Of a stretch of DNA of 47,090 bases, positions 8,526-17,330 are shown piece by piece. The notes below the pieces were generated by a model. The model did no database searches, was not told the origin of the DNA, and saw only the letters and a list, made by a program, of their open reading frames with translations. Every line of letters starts with the position of its first letter. Position 1 is the first letter of the stretch. Source of the DNA: Pseudomonadota bacterium (lineage in GTDB: Bacteria; Pseudomonadota; Alphaproteobacteria; Caulobacterales; Caulobacteraceae); assembly GCA_023428785.1 (NCBI GenBank), contig JAEYWU010000070.1, positions 1-47,090 of the forward strand, given 5' to 3'. The position numbers and the translations under genes were made by a program.

Positions 8526-8555
8526 TTGCCGATGCGCCTTGGCCTCTGCTAGACC
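8526..8555 (+). promoter_or_regulatory. Caulobacter-type housekeeping promoter for ileS
   Basis: TTGCCGA (8526-8532) and GCTAGACC (8548-8555) match the Caulobacter housekeeping consensus TTGACGS ... GCTANAWC with one or two mismatches each and a 15-nt gap. The predicted start site falls around 8561-8565, at or immediately before the ATG of the 15-codon ORF, implying a leaderless or nearly leaderless message. Confidence 0.55.
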
Positions 8556-8564
8556 GCACCCACC

Positions 8565-8612
8565 ATGACCGTCCGCGTGATCCGTGTGATTTCGATTAGC
8601 CGCCCGGCGTAG
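8565..8612 (+). CDS. Putative ileS leader peptide, 15 codons rich in Ile and Val
   Basis: The ORF reads MTVRVIRVISISRPA and ends in TAG. Three of its 15 codons are Ile and three are Val, clustered at positions 3-10. It starts at or within a few bases of the predicted transcript start and ends inside a set of hairpins 70 nt before ileS. This arrangement resembles leader peptides that sense charged tRNA by ribosome stalling. No T-box element was seen. The short length means chance cannot be excluded. Confidence 0.45.
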   Translation: MTVRVIRVISISRPA

Positions 8613-8642
8613 CGCCGCAGGGGGAACCCCGCGCACGCCGGG
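8603..8642 (+). promoter_or_regulatory. Alternative hairpins over the leader stop codon (possible attenuator)
   Basis: Three stems compete. CCCGGCG (8603-8609) pairs perfectly with CGCCGGG (8636-8642) as an outer stem. CGCAGGGG with CCCCGCG (8616-8633, bulged A, GAA loop) forms inside it. CGGCG (8605-8609) can instead pair with CGCCG (8613-8617), with the TAG stop as loop. The 5' arm lies in the last leader codons, so ribosome position would choose between them. No U-tract follows, so an intrinsic terminator is not evident. Confidence 0.4.
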
Positions 8643-8682
8643 ATCGAACACGCGAACGATCAACGACACGAGACGATTTTCC

Positions 8683-11601
8683 ATGGCCGACGCCGGCGAC
8701 ACTCCGACTTCCCGCGATTATCGCGACACCGTCTTCCTGCCCGAGCCGGACTTCCCCATGCGCGGCGGCCTGCCCCAGAAGGAGCCGCAGATCCTCGAGC
8801 AGTGGGGCGATCTGTACGGGACCCTCCGGTCCATCCGTCAGCAGCAGGGCGCGCCCCTGTTCGTGCTGCACGACGGCCCGCCCTATGCGAACGGCGACAT
8901 CCACATCGGCCACGCCCTGAACAAGACGCTGAAGGACTTCGTGGTCCGGTCGCGGTTCCTGCTCGGCTACGACGTCGACTATGTGCCGGGCTACGACTGC
9001 CACGGCCTGCCGATCGAGTGGAAGAGCGAGGAGGAGTTCCGGAGCAAAGGCCGCCGCAAGGACGAGGTCTCCAAGGCCGAGTTCCGCGCAGCCTGCCGCG
9101 ACTACGCCGGCAAGTTCATCGACCTGCAGACCAGCCAGTTCAAGCGGCTGGGCGTGACCGGCGACTGGGACAACCGCTACGCCACCATGGACTATGCGTC
9201 CGAGGCGGCGATCGTGGCCGAGTTCCACAAGTTCAAGAACTCGGGACAGCTCTATCGCGGCTCCAAGCCGGTGATGTGGTCGCCCGTCGAGCGCACGGCC
9301 CTGGCCGACGCCGAAATCGAGTATCACGACCACGTCTCGCCCACGATCTGGGTCAAGTTCCCGGTCACGGGCATGACCGACGACCATCCCGACGACCTGC
9401 TGTCGTTCCAGACTGCGACCCCGTCGGTGGTCATCTGGACGACCACGCCCTGGACCATCCCGGCCAACCGGGCGATCTCGTTCGGGCCCGAGATCGACTA
9501 CGGCCTGTATGAGGTCACAGCCCTGGAAGAGGGTCTGGAGTTCGAGCCCTGGGTCAAGCCGGGCGATCGGTTGATCCTCGCCGACAAGCTGGCCGAGGAC
9601 GTGCTCAAGGCCGCGAAGGCCGCCGCCTGGACGCGCGTTTACGACATCGACCCCTCGGGCCTGGAATGCGCCCACCCGCTGGCCGAGCTGGACGCCGGCT
9701 ACCGGTTCAATGTGCCGCTGCTGGACGGCGACCACGTCACCGACGACGCGGGCACGGGCTTCGTCCATACCGCCCCGGGCCACGGCGCGGACGACTATGA
9801 GGTCTGGAAGGCGCACGGCCATCACGAGGTGCCCGACACCGTCGATCCGGACGGCGCCTACTATCCGCATGTGCCGCTGTTCGCGGGCCTCAAGGTCATC
9901 GAGACCGAGGGCAAGAAGGACAAGATCGGCAAGTTCGGCCCGGCCAACAAGGCGGTCACCGAAAAGCTCATCGAGGCCGGCAACCTGTTGGCGCGCGGCC
10001 GGGTCGAGCACACCTATCCGCACTCGTGGCGCTCCAAGGCCCCGGTCATCTTCCGCAACACGCCGCAATGGTTCATCCGCCTGGATCAACCGTTGAAGTC
10101 GGGCGACACCCTGCGTGAGACCGCGCTCGCCGCCATCGACGCCACGGCCTTCCACCCGGCCCAGGGTCGCAACCGCATCCGCTCGATGGTCGAGGGCCGT
10201 CCCGACTGGCTGATCAGCCGCCAGCGCGCCTGGGGCACGCCGCTCGCCATGTATGTCGACAAACATACGGGCCAGCCGCTGCATGATCCGGAAGTCGACG
10301 CCCGTATCGTCGCGGCCGTCGAGGCCGGCGGCGCGGACGCCTGGTTCCAGGCCGACGACGCGGCCTTCCTCGGCCTGCACGACCCGGCGAACTACGAGAA
10401 GGTCGAGGACATCCTCGACGTCTGGTTCGACTCAGGCTCGACCCACGCCTTCACGCTCGACCCGCGCACGACCGAGCACGGCTACGCCGGCGACCGGCCG
10501 ACGAAGTGGCCGGCGGACCTCTATCTGGAAGGCTCGGACCAGCACCGCGGCTGGTTCCAGTCATCGCTTCTCGAAGGTTGCGGCACGCGCGGCCGGGCGC
10601 CGTTCGAGGCGGTCCTGACCCACGGCTTCACGCTCGACGAGAACGGCGAGAAGATGTCGAAGTCCAAGGGCAATACGACCAACCCGCTGACCGTCATCAA
10701 CGAGTCCGGCGCCGACATCCTGCGTCTGTGGGTGGCCATGGTCGACTATGCCGACGACCAGCGGATCGGGAAACAGATCCTGCAGACCACCGTCGACGCC
10801 TATCGCAAGCTTCGCAACACCGTCCGCTATTTGCTGGGCGCCCTGGCCGGCTTCGAGGAGGCTGAGCGCCTGCCGCTGGACCAGATGCCGCCGCTGGAGC
10901 GCTTCATCCTGCATCGGCTGTGGGAGCTGGATGGCGAGGTCCGCAAGGCCTATGCCGAATACCGCTTCCAGGACGTGGTGCGTCCGGTGCTGGAGTTCTG
11001 CTCGGGCGATCTGTCGGCGCTCTATTTCGATATCCGCAAGGACAGCCTGTACTGCGACCGGCCCGACAGCGTGCGCCGCCGGGCGGCCCGCACGGTGATG
11101 GATGCGGTCTTCACCCGCCTCACCGCCTGGCTCGCCCCGCTCACGCCCTTCACCATGGAAGAGGCCTGGACCACCCGCTTCCCCGACGCCGGCACCAACT
11201 GCGCGCGGATCATCCCCGACACGCCCGCGGATTGGGAGAATGCGGCCGAAGCCGAGCGCTGGTCGAAGGTCGAGACGGTTCTGGAAGTCGTCAACGACGC
11301 CCTCGAGGCCGCCCGCCGCGAAAAGCTGATCGGCGGGGCGCTCGACGCCTGGCCGGTGGTGACCGGCCCGGCCGAAGCCTTTGCAGCCTTCGACGGCCTG
11401 GACGCCGCCGAGGTCTTCCGCACCTCGGGCGCCGAGCTGGTCGCCGGCGGTGACGCCGTCTCGGTCCAGGTGAAGACCGCCGACCATCCCAAGTGCGCCC
11501 GCTCCTGGCGGCGCGTGCCGGACGTGGGCTCGGACCCGGACTATCCGGACCTGTCCGCGCGGGATGCGGATGCGGTGCGCTGGCTGGACGCCCGACGCTG
11601 A
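8683..11601 (+). CDS. ileS: Isoleucyl-tRNA synthetase
   Basis: This 972-residue class Ia synthetase charges tRNA-Ile and edits Val-tRNA-Ile. HIGH (residues 74-77, GDIHIGHAL) and KMSKS (657-661) form the ATP site. The CP1 editing insertion is recognisable by TTPWTIPANRA and by GTGFVHTAPGHG. The anticodon-binding domain follows KMSKS. The C-terminal zinc finger of the E. coli enzyme is degenerate: only the first Cys remains (KCARSW), and the other expected Cys are replaced in YPDLSARDADAV. It is preceded by the promoter, leader ORF and hairpins described separately, and stands alone on its strand. Confidence 0.98.
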   Translation: MADAGDTPTSRDYRDTVFLPEPDFPMRGGLPQKEPQILEQWGDLYGTLRSIRQQQGAPLFVLHDGPPYANGDIHIGHALNKTLKDFVVRSRFLLGYDVDYVPGYDCHGLPIEWKSEEEFRSKGRRKDEVSKAEFRAACRDYAGKFIDLQTSQFKRLGVTGDWDNRYATMDYASEAAIVAEFHKFKNSGQLYRGSKPVMWSPVERTALADAEIEYHDHVSPTIWVKFPVTGMTDDHPDDLLSFQTATPSVVIWTTTPWTIPANRAISFGPEIDYGLYEVTALEEGLEFEPWVKPGDRLILADKLAEDVLKAAKAAAWTRVYDIDPSGLECAHPLAELDAGYRFNVPLLDGDHVTDDAGTGFVHTAPGHGADDYEVWKAHGHHEVPDTVDPDGAYYPHVPLFAGLKVIETEGKKDKIGKFGPANKAVTEKLIEAGNLLARGRVEHTYPHSWRSKAPVIFRNTPQWFIRLDQPLKSGDTLRETALAAIDATAFHPAQGRNRIRSMVEGRPDWLISRQRAWGTPLAMYVDKHTGQPLHDPEVDARIVAAVEAGGADAWFQADDAAFLGLHDPANYEKVEDILDVWFDSGSTHAFTLDPRTTEHGYAGDRPTKWPADLYLEGSDQHRGWFQSSLLEGCGTRGRAPFEAVLTHGFTLDENGEKMSKSKGNTTNPLTVINESGADILRLWVAMVDYADDQRIGKQILQTTVDAYRKLRNTVRYLLGALAGFEEAERLPLDQMPPLERFILHRLWELDGEVRKAYAEYRFQDVVRPVLEFCSGDLSALYFDIRKDSLYCDRPDSVRRRAARTVMDAVFTRLTAWLAPLTPFTMEEAWTTRFPDAGTNCARIIPDTPADWENAAEAERWSKVETVLEVVNDALEAARREKLIGGALDAWPVVTGPAEAFAAFDGLDAAEVFRTSGAELVAGGDAVSVQVKTADHPKCARSWRRVPDVGSDPDYPDLSARDADAVRWLDARR

Positions 11602-11611
11602 TCCACAACAG

Positions 11612-11632
11612 CCTCTCCCTGCGGGGGCGAGG
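11612..11632. terminator. Hairpin between convergent ileS and MFS genes
   Basis: CCTCTCCC and GGGGGCGAGG can form an imperfect stem with a TGC loop in the 41-bp gap between the two stop codons. No T-tract flanks it on either strand, so function as a bidirectional terminator is tentative. Confidence 0.35.
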
Positions 11633-11642
11633 ATAAGCGGAT

Positions 11643-12986
11643 CTACGGCGTCGGCGGCGTCGGCGTCTCGCCGGGATCGACCGCCTCCCCGGCGTGGGCC
11701 AGCGGGCGCCAAATGAAGGCCATGGCCAGACAGGCTGCGGCCGCCATCGCGTTCATCAGGAAGGGCGAGGGCGTCCAGATCTCATAGATCGCCACGCCCA
11801 GAACCGGCGGCACGAGGAAGCACAGCCCCATCACCGAGACCATCAGCCCGGCGATGGCCCCCTGATCGCGCGGCCCAAGCGCCAGCGACGACCCGGCCAT
11901 GAAGCCAGGCCGGGCGAAGCCCAACCCCAGGCTGACCACCGCATAACCCAGCACCACGCCGTAGAAGTCCTGGGCGATGGCCGAAAAGACATTGCCGACC
12001 AAAGCCAGGGCCGCGCCCCAGCGGATCAGGTCCTTGGGCTCCAGCCGGAAGATGCGGATCAGGCCCCACTGGGCCATCAGGGTCGCGGCCGCCCCGGCCA
12101 GCATGGCTATGCCGACATAGGACTGGGCCTGCATTGGCGGCAGGCCCACCTCATCGATGACGTGAAAGCCCAGCACCGAGATATTCACCGCCTGGGTCGC
12201 CGTGATCAGAAAGCCGAACACCAGGAAGGGCAGGACGCGCGGGTCCTTCCACAGACCCCTGGTCGGGGCCTGGGCGGTCGAGGACTGACGCGGAACCTCG
12301 CCCGACGGCAGCTTCTGGCGCACGATGAACCACACGGCGATCCCGACCGCGGCGAACACCCACAACGGCCCCGACAGCCCCACGACCGGCAGGACGAACA
12401 GGGGCGCCAGCGCCGGGCCGATCACAGTGCCCAGCCCCTGCGCCGAGGCCTGGACGGCGAGGGCCTCGGTGCGTTCCTCGCGATTGGTGCGGTCGGCGAT
12501 GTAGGCCTGGGCCGCCGTCGGCGCGGCCGAGCCGAGCAGGCCGTACATCGAGCGGCTGATGACCATCAGGATCAGGGCCATGCCGCCGCCGATCAGCCCG
12601 GCCAGCCCGACCGCCACCGACAGGCCGAAGCCGATCATCGACAGGGTGAAGCCGCCCAGCCCGACCAGGACCATGCGCTTGCGGCCGTGCTTGTCTGAAA
12701 GCCTGGCCCACATCCCCGGCGTCAGGGTCCAGAACAGGGCCGACAGGGAAAAGGCCGCCGCGATCGCCGTGTCCGGAAAGTCGAACGCCCGCCCGATGGC
12801 CGGCAGGACCGACTGCAGCGCCGTATTGCCCGCCGCCGTCGTCATGGTGGCCACGAACAGGATCATGAAGGCCGGCCCGTGATCCCCCTTGGGCGTGGTC
12901 ACCGTCTTCAGCCGAGTCCGCACCGATTGCCCGACCCGCCGCGCCGTGGTCGAATGGCGGGGCTTGGCGGACGGAGTGCGGGACAT
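11643..12986 (-). CDS. MFS efflux transporter (drug:H+ antiporter type)
   Basis: The 447-residue protein has about 12 hydrophobic segments after a basic N-terminal tail. MWARLSDKHGRKRMV after the second segment is the major-facilitator motif A, and IADRTNREERTEALA lies between segments 4 and 5, as in DHA1 exporters of the TetA/Bcr type. The substrate cannot be told. The frame is open upstream to 13184, but the first 66 codons lie inside the divergent amidohydrolase gene, so ATG 12986 is preferred. That ATG overlaps the amidohydrolase start by two bases. It converges with ileS. Confidence 0.88.
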   Translation of the reverse strand: MSRTPSAKPRHSTTARRVGQSVRTRLKTVTTPKGDHGPAFMILFVATMTTAAGNTALQSVLPAIGRAFDFPDTAIAAAFSLSALFWTLTPGMWARLSDKHGRKRMVLVGLGGFTLSMIGFGLSVAVGLAGLIGGGMALILMVISRSMYGLLGSAAPTAAQAYIADRTNREERTEALAVQASAQGLGTVIGPALAPLFVLPVVGLSGPLWVFAAVGIAVWFIVRQKLPSGEVPRQSSTAQAPTRGLWKDPRVLPFLVFGFLITATQAVNISVLGFHVIDEVGLPPMQAQSYVGIAMLAGAAATLMAQWGLIRIFRLEPKDLIRWGAALALVGNVFSAIAQDFYGVVLGYAVVSLGLGFARPGFMAGSSLALGPRDQGAIAGLMVSVMGLCFLVPPVLGVAIYEIWTPSPFLMNAMAAAACLAMAFIWRPLAHAGEAVDPGETPTPPTP

Positions 12987-14313
12987 GGGTGGCGGAAAAT
13001 CCTGGCTGGGAGCGACGGCGGCCGTCGCGCTGATCTTGGGATCCGTTCCCGCATACGCCCAATCGGCGAGCCCTGTCACGGCGGACGAGGTCGCCGCTGC
13101 TGCACAAGCCGTGAATGATCGTGTCATCGCCTGGCGGCGCGACATCCACGCCAATCCCGAACTCGGAAACAGCGAGGTCCGCACCGCCGCCCTCGTCGCC
13201 GATCATCTGCGTTCGCTGGGCATGGAGGTCCGCACCGGGGTCGGCGTGACCGGCGTGGTCGGGGTCCTTAGGGGCGGCAGGCCCGGGCCGGTGGTGGCGC
13301 TGCGCGCCGACATGGACGCCCTGCCGGTGCTGGAAGACACCGGCCTGCCCTTCGCCTCGACCGCGACCGCAACCTATCAGGGCCAGACCGTGCCGGTGGC
13401 CCACGCCTGCGGCCACGACAGCCATGTCGCCATGCTGATGGGCGCCGCCGAGATCCTGGCCGGGATGCGCGATCGCCTGCCCGGCACGATCGTCTTCATC
13501 TTCCAGCCCGCCGAGGAGGGCAGCCCGCCCGGCGAGGAGGGCGGCGCGGACCTGATGATCGCCGAGGGCGCCCTGAACGATCCGCATCCCGACGCCATCT
13601 TCGGTCTACACGTCGTGACCGGACCGCCGGGCCAGATCTGGTGGCGGCCGCAAGGCTTCATGGCCGCCTCGGACCGTGTCGACATCACCCTGACCGGCCG
13701 CCAGACGCACGGCGCCTGGCCCTGGCGCGGCGTCGACGTAATCGCCCTGACCGCCGACATCGTCCAGACCATCAACACCCTGACGGCCCGCACGGTCGAT
13801 CCGACCACCACCCCGACCGTCTTCACCATCGCCACGCTCGACGCCGGGGTCCGCTACAACATCATTCCGGACCGTTCGGTCCTGTCGGGCACCCTGCGCA
13901 CCTTCGACGAGGCGGGCCGCGAGGCCCTGATCGAGCGGGCGACGAACGCCATCGACAATCTGGCCGAAAACTATGGGGCCACCGCCGAAGTGACCTTCAC
14001 CCAGAACGCGGCCCTGACCTACAACGACGAGGCGCTGGCCGCCTGGGCCTCAGGACCGCTCGGCGAGGCGGCGGGTGAGGCCAATATCAATGGCGCCGCG
14101 CCCCCCACCACAGTGGCCGAGGACTTCGCCTATTACCGCGAGGTCGCGCCCAGCTTCTTCTATCACCTGGGCGGCACCCCCAATTACGATCCCGAGACCG
14201 CCCCGCCGAACCATTCGCCCCAGTTCCAGGTCGACGAGAGCGTCCTGCCGCTGGGTGTGCGGGCCCATGTCCTGACGGCGGTGCGGTTCCTGGAACGGGG
14301 CGCCGCCGACTAG
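12985..14313 (+). CDS. Secreted M20-family amidohydrolase (IAA-amino acid hydrolase/hippurate hydrolase type)
   Basis: The 442-residue enzyme has a signal peptide (MGGGKSWLGATAAVALILGS, cleavage near AYA-QS), placing it in the periplasm. Metal-ligand motifs of M20D are present: HACGHDSH around residues 134-141, QPAEEG, GLHV, and a late His in NHSPQFQVDE. The dimerisation domain sits between the two catalytic halves. The likely reaction is hydrolysis of an N-acyl or peptide amide bond; the substrate is unknown. ATG 12985 is chosen for the GGAG site 8 nt upstream and the signal peptide. The stop overlaps the convergent LysR stop by 4 bp (CTAG). Confidence 0.92.
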   Translation: MGGGKSWLGATAAVALILGSVPAYAQSASPVTADEVAAAAQAVNDRVIAWRRDIHANPELGNSEVRTAALVADHLRSLGMEVRTGVGVTGVVGVLRGGRPGPVVALRADMDALPVLEDTGLPFASTATATYQGQTVPVAHACGHDSHVAMLMGAAEILAGMRDRLPGTIVFIFQPAEEGSPPGEEGGADLMIAEGALNDPHPDAIFGLHVVTGPPGQIWWRPQGFMAASDRVDITLTGRQTHGAWPWRGVDVIALTADIVQTINTLTARTVDPTTTPTVFTIATLDAGVRYNIIPDRSVLSGTLRTFDEAGREALIERATNAIDNLAENYGATAEVTFTQNAALTYNDEALAAWASGPLGEAAGEANINGAAPPTTVAEDFAYYREVAPSFFYHLGGTPNYDPETAPPNHSPQFQVDESVLPLGVRAHVLTAVRFLERGAAD

Positions 14314-15206
14314 GCGGAAAACAGCCGCCGACTCCGCCGCACCGCCTCGGTAATGAAGTCCGTCACAGCGCGCACCCGTGCAACCGATTTCAGATCGGCG
14401 TGGACCACCAGATGGAATTCTCGGGTCAGCCCGACCTGACCGTCCAGCACGCGCCTGAGATACGGCCGCCCGTGGGCCACGAAATCGGGGATTACGGCCA
14501 GACCTGCGCCCGCCACGCAGGCCTGGAGCTGCGCGATCATGTTGGAGCTCTTGAAGGCCACGTGGATGTCCACGTCCGGCGCCTCCATGTAGTTCAGCTC
14601 GGGTGCGTAGAGCAGCTCCTCGATATAGCCGATGAACCGGTGGTCCTTCATGTCGGCCCGGGTCCTGAGCGCCGGACGCGTGTCGAGGTAGGACAGGGCG
14701 CCGTACAGTCCCAGGGAATAGTCGGTCAGCTTCCTGGAGATCAGCCGGCCCTCGCGCGGCGCGCTCAGGGTGATCGCTACATCCGCCTCCCGTTTGGACA
14801 GGCTGAGCACGCCCGGAATGGCCACCAGCTGGATCTCCAGCTCTGGGTGCTGCTCGGCCAGCTCCGGCAGGCGCGGGGCGAGGAAATAGCTGCCGAAGCC
14901 CTCCGGCGCCCCGATCCGCACGACGCCCGAGACCGACAGGTCGGCCTCACCGACCTCGGACTGCGCGGTCAGCATCAGGCTTTCCATCGCCTCGGCCCGC
15001 ACCAGCAATCGCTCACCGTGGGCGGTCAGGGCGTAGCCCTGCGGGCTCCGGTCAAAGAGGCGGGCCTTGAGCGCCGTCTCGAGCGCCGCGATGCGGCGGG
15101 ACAGGGTCGTGTGATCCACGCCCAAACGCTGGGCGCCCGCGGTCAACCGTCCAGTCCGCGCCACCGCGAGAAAGTCCTGCAGATGGTTCCAGTCGACCGG
15201 CTCCAT
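14310..15206 (-). CDS. LysR-type transcriptional regulator
   Basis: The 298-residue regulator has an N-terminal winged helix-turn-helix (residues 5-63, with RLTAGAQRLGVDHTTLSRRI as recognition region) and a periplasmic-binding-protein-like effector domain from about 90 to 290. Its sequence resembles LysR proteins such as those with VRIGAPEGFGSYFLAPRL. It is divergent from the small ORF and phaC, with a 101-bp gap that should hold its operator. It is convergent with the amidohydrolase, so either neighbour could be its target. The effector is unknown. Confidence 0.93.
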   Translation of the reverse strand: MEPVDWNHLQDFLAVARTGRLTAGAQRLGVDHTTLSRRIAALETALKARLFDRSPQGYALTAHGERLLVRAEAMESLMLTAQSEVGEADLSVSGVVRIGAPEGFGSYFLAPRLPELAEQHPELEIQLVAIPGVLSLSKREADVAITLSAPREGRLISRKLTDYSLGLYGALSYLDTRPALRTRADMKDHRFIGYIEELLYAPELNYMEAPDVDIHVAFKSSNMIAQLQACVAGAGLAVIPDFVAHGRPYLRRVLDGQVGLTREFHLVVHADLKSVARVRAVTDFITEAVRRSRRLFSA

Positions 15207-15307
15207 ATGTGGATTTTTGCACAGCGATTGCGAAATGTCTCCTCTGGTTAGGGCGATAACGCCGTGAGATGACGCCGGTGTTCCAACGCTGGAAACCGAG
15301 ACGCACC

Positions 15308-15484
15308 ATGGCCTTCGACGCCCTGACCCCCGCCGCCGACCTCGCCCCGCTTTCGCCGGCGGCCCTGATCGATGCCGCCCAGGCTCCTTCGGCCGACTGG
15401 GCTGAAGCCAATCCTGACCGCTTCCTCGCCTTCCTTTACGTCGCGCCCCAGCCGTGCGAGGGCCTCGACCGCCTCACCGCCTAA
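15308..15484 (+). CDS. Small acidic ORF upstream of phaC, unknown
   Basis: The 58-residue alanine/proline-rich product starts MAFDALTPAADLAP and has no signal peptide or recognisable domain. It ends 12 bp before the phaC ATG on the same strand, so it would be the first gene of a phaC transcript. The ribosome site is weak (GAGACG). Codon use looks like that of the neighbours. It may be a genuine small protein or a leader ORF. Confidence 0.45.
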   Translation: MAFDALTPAADLAPLSPAALIDAAQAPSADWAEANPDRFLAFLYVAPQPCEGLDRLTA

Positions 15485-15496
15485 GGACTGCCCGAC

Positions 15497-17296
15497 ATGA
15501 CGGACGCCGCCGCTCCCCCGAAATCCGTCTTCGAGACCCTGCCGGGCCTTCCCGATCCGGTTACGGTCAGCCAGCTGCTGGTACAGCTGGCCGAGAACAG
15601 CCACGCCGTCATCCGCGCCCAGACCGAAAAGGCGCTGAAGGGCGAGCCGCTTCCCTACGACCCGATGCAGATGGCCAACGCCTGGATGGCGTTCAGCGGC
15701 GCCCTGTGGATGGACCCGGGCCGGCTGATGGAGACCTACGTCCGCAATCTCGAGGACTGGACCGCGCTGTGGCGCACCATGGGCGAGCGCGCCATGGGCC
15801 AGACCCCCGAGCCGATCATCGAGCCTGCCCGCGGCGACCGCCGCTTCAGCGCCCCGGCGTGGCGCGACGAGCCGGTCTTCGACTATCTGAAGCAGAGCTA
15901 TCTGCTCGCCGCCCAGCAGATCGGCGATCTGGTCCAGGGCGCCGACCTCGACGACAAGACCCGCGCCCAGGTCGACTTCTTCTCGCGCCAGACCATCAAC
16001 GCCCTGTCGCCGTCCAACTATGCGATGACCAATCCGGACGTGGTCAAGAAGACCATCGAGACCGGCGGCGTGAACCTGATGACCGGCCTGTCCAACCTTC
16101 TGGACGATCTGGCCACCAATGACGGTCTGCCCAAGCGCCGCGCGCCGGACACCTTCAAGGTCGGCGAGACCATGGCCACCACCCCGGGCGCCGTCGTCTT
16201 CCAGAACGACCTGTTCCAGCTGATCCAGTATGCGCCGACGACCGACGAGGTCTTCAAGCGGCCCCTGCTGTTCGTGCCGCCGCTGGTCAACAAGTTCTAC
16301 CTCTTCGACCTGACGCCCAAGGCCTCCTACCTCAAGTGGCTGGTCGATCAGGGCCACACCGTTTTCGTCGTCTCGTGGGTCAATCCCGACAAGTCGCACG
16401 CCGACAAGGATCTGTCGGACTATGTCGTCTCGGGCGTGCTGGAAGCCATCGGCGCCGTCGAGCAAGCGACCGGCGAAACGGGTCTGGACCTCGTCTCCTA
16501 TTGTCTGGGCGGCACCCTCTCGGCCATGACGCTGGCGTATCTAGCGAAGACCGGTCAGTCGGACCGGGTCGCCACCGCCACCCTCATCGCCACGCTCGTG
16601 GACTTCAAGTCGATCGGCGAATGGGCGGTCTTCACCGGCGAGGGCGAGCTGAACGCGTTTGAGAAATACCTCGACGCCAAGGGCTATGTGGAGGCCGGCG
16701 ACCTGTCCAAGCTGTTCTCGACGGTCCGCGCCAATGACCTGATCTGGAACGCCGTGGTCGCCCACTATCTGCTGGGCGAGGAGGGCCGGGCCTCGGACCT
16801 CCTGACCTGGTTCGACGACGGCGCCCGCATCCCGGCTGCGACGCTAAAGCAGTACGGCCGTCTGGTCCTGAACCAGAACAGGCTGCGCGAGCCCGGTGGA
16901 CTGGAGATCGGCGGCCAGCCGCTCGACCTCTCCGACATCAAGACCCCGGTCTTCGTCGTCGCGCTCAAGGATGACCACGTCTCGGCCTGGAAGGACACCT
17001 ACGCCGGCCGCAGCCTCTTCGGCGGCGAGACCCGTTTCATCCTCGGCGGCTCGGGCCACAACGCCGGCATGATCAATCCGCCGGCCGCCAACAAGCACGG
17101 CTACTGGACCAACGCCGACTATCCGGCGGATCCCGAGGCCTGGCTGGTCGCGGCCGAGCAAAAGCCCGGCTCCTGGTGGCCCGAATGGCAGGCCTGGCTC
17201 GCGACGGACGAGAAGGTGAAGCCTCGCACCCCCGGCAAGGGCGGCAAGCTCAAGGCCATCGAGGCGGCCCCGGGCTCCTACGTCCGCGCCCGCTGA
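15497..17296 (+). CDS. phaC: Class I polyhydroxyalkanoate synthase
   Basis: The 599-residue enzyme polymerises (R)-3-hydroxyacyl-CoA into PHA on granule surfaces. The variable N-terminal domain (about 1-200) is followed by an alpha/beta-hydrolase domain. The lipase-like box SYCLGG supplies the nucleophile Cys336; Asp492/493 (KDDHVSAW) and His521 (GSGHNAG) complete the triad. Conserved VPPLVNKFYLFDL and VSWVNPD are present. The length is normal for class I, and no phaE or phaR partner gene is adjacent. phaA and phaB are not in the window. The divergent LysR gene may regulate it. Confidence 0.97.
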   Translation: MTDAAAPPKSVFETLPGLPDPVTVSQLLVQLAENSHAVIRAQTEKALKGEPLPYDPMQMANAWMAFSGALWMDPGRLMETYVRNLEDWTALWRTMGERAMGQTPEPIIEPARGDRRFSAPAWRDEPVFDYLKQSYLLAAQQIGDLVQGADLDDKTRAQVDFFSRQTINALSPSNYAMTNPDVVKKTIETGGVNLMTGLSNLLDDLATNDGLPKRRAPDTFKVGETMATTPGAVVFQNDLFQLIQYAPTTDEVFKRPLLFVPPLVNKFYLFDLTPKASYLKWLVDQGHTVFVVSWVNPDKSHADKDLSDYVVSGVLEAIGAVEQATGETGLDLVSYCLGGTLSAMTLAYLAKTGQSDRVATATLIATLVDFKSIGEWAVFTGEGELNAFEKYLDAKGYVEAGDLSKLFSTVRANDLIWNAVVAHYLLGEEGRASDLLTWFDDGARIPAATLKQYGRLVLNQNRLREPGGLEIGGQPLDLSDIKTPVFVVALKDDHVSAWKDTYAGRSLFGGETRFILGGSGHNAGMINPPAANKHGYWTNADYPADPEAWLVAAEQKPGSWWPEWQAWLATDEKVKPRTPGKGGKLKAIEAAPGSYVRAR

Positions 17297-17330
17297 TTGA
17301 CCTGAGGCGGACGGCGGGCATCATCGCCCC

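Noticed and set aside
8596..10380. 594-codon minus-strand open frame across the ileS leader and gene
   Set aside because: Antisense shadow of ileS; composition and lack of motifs argue against a gene.
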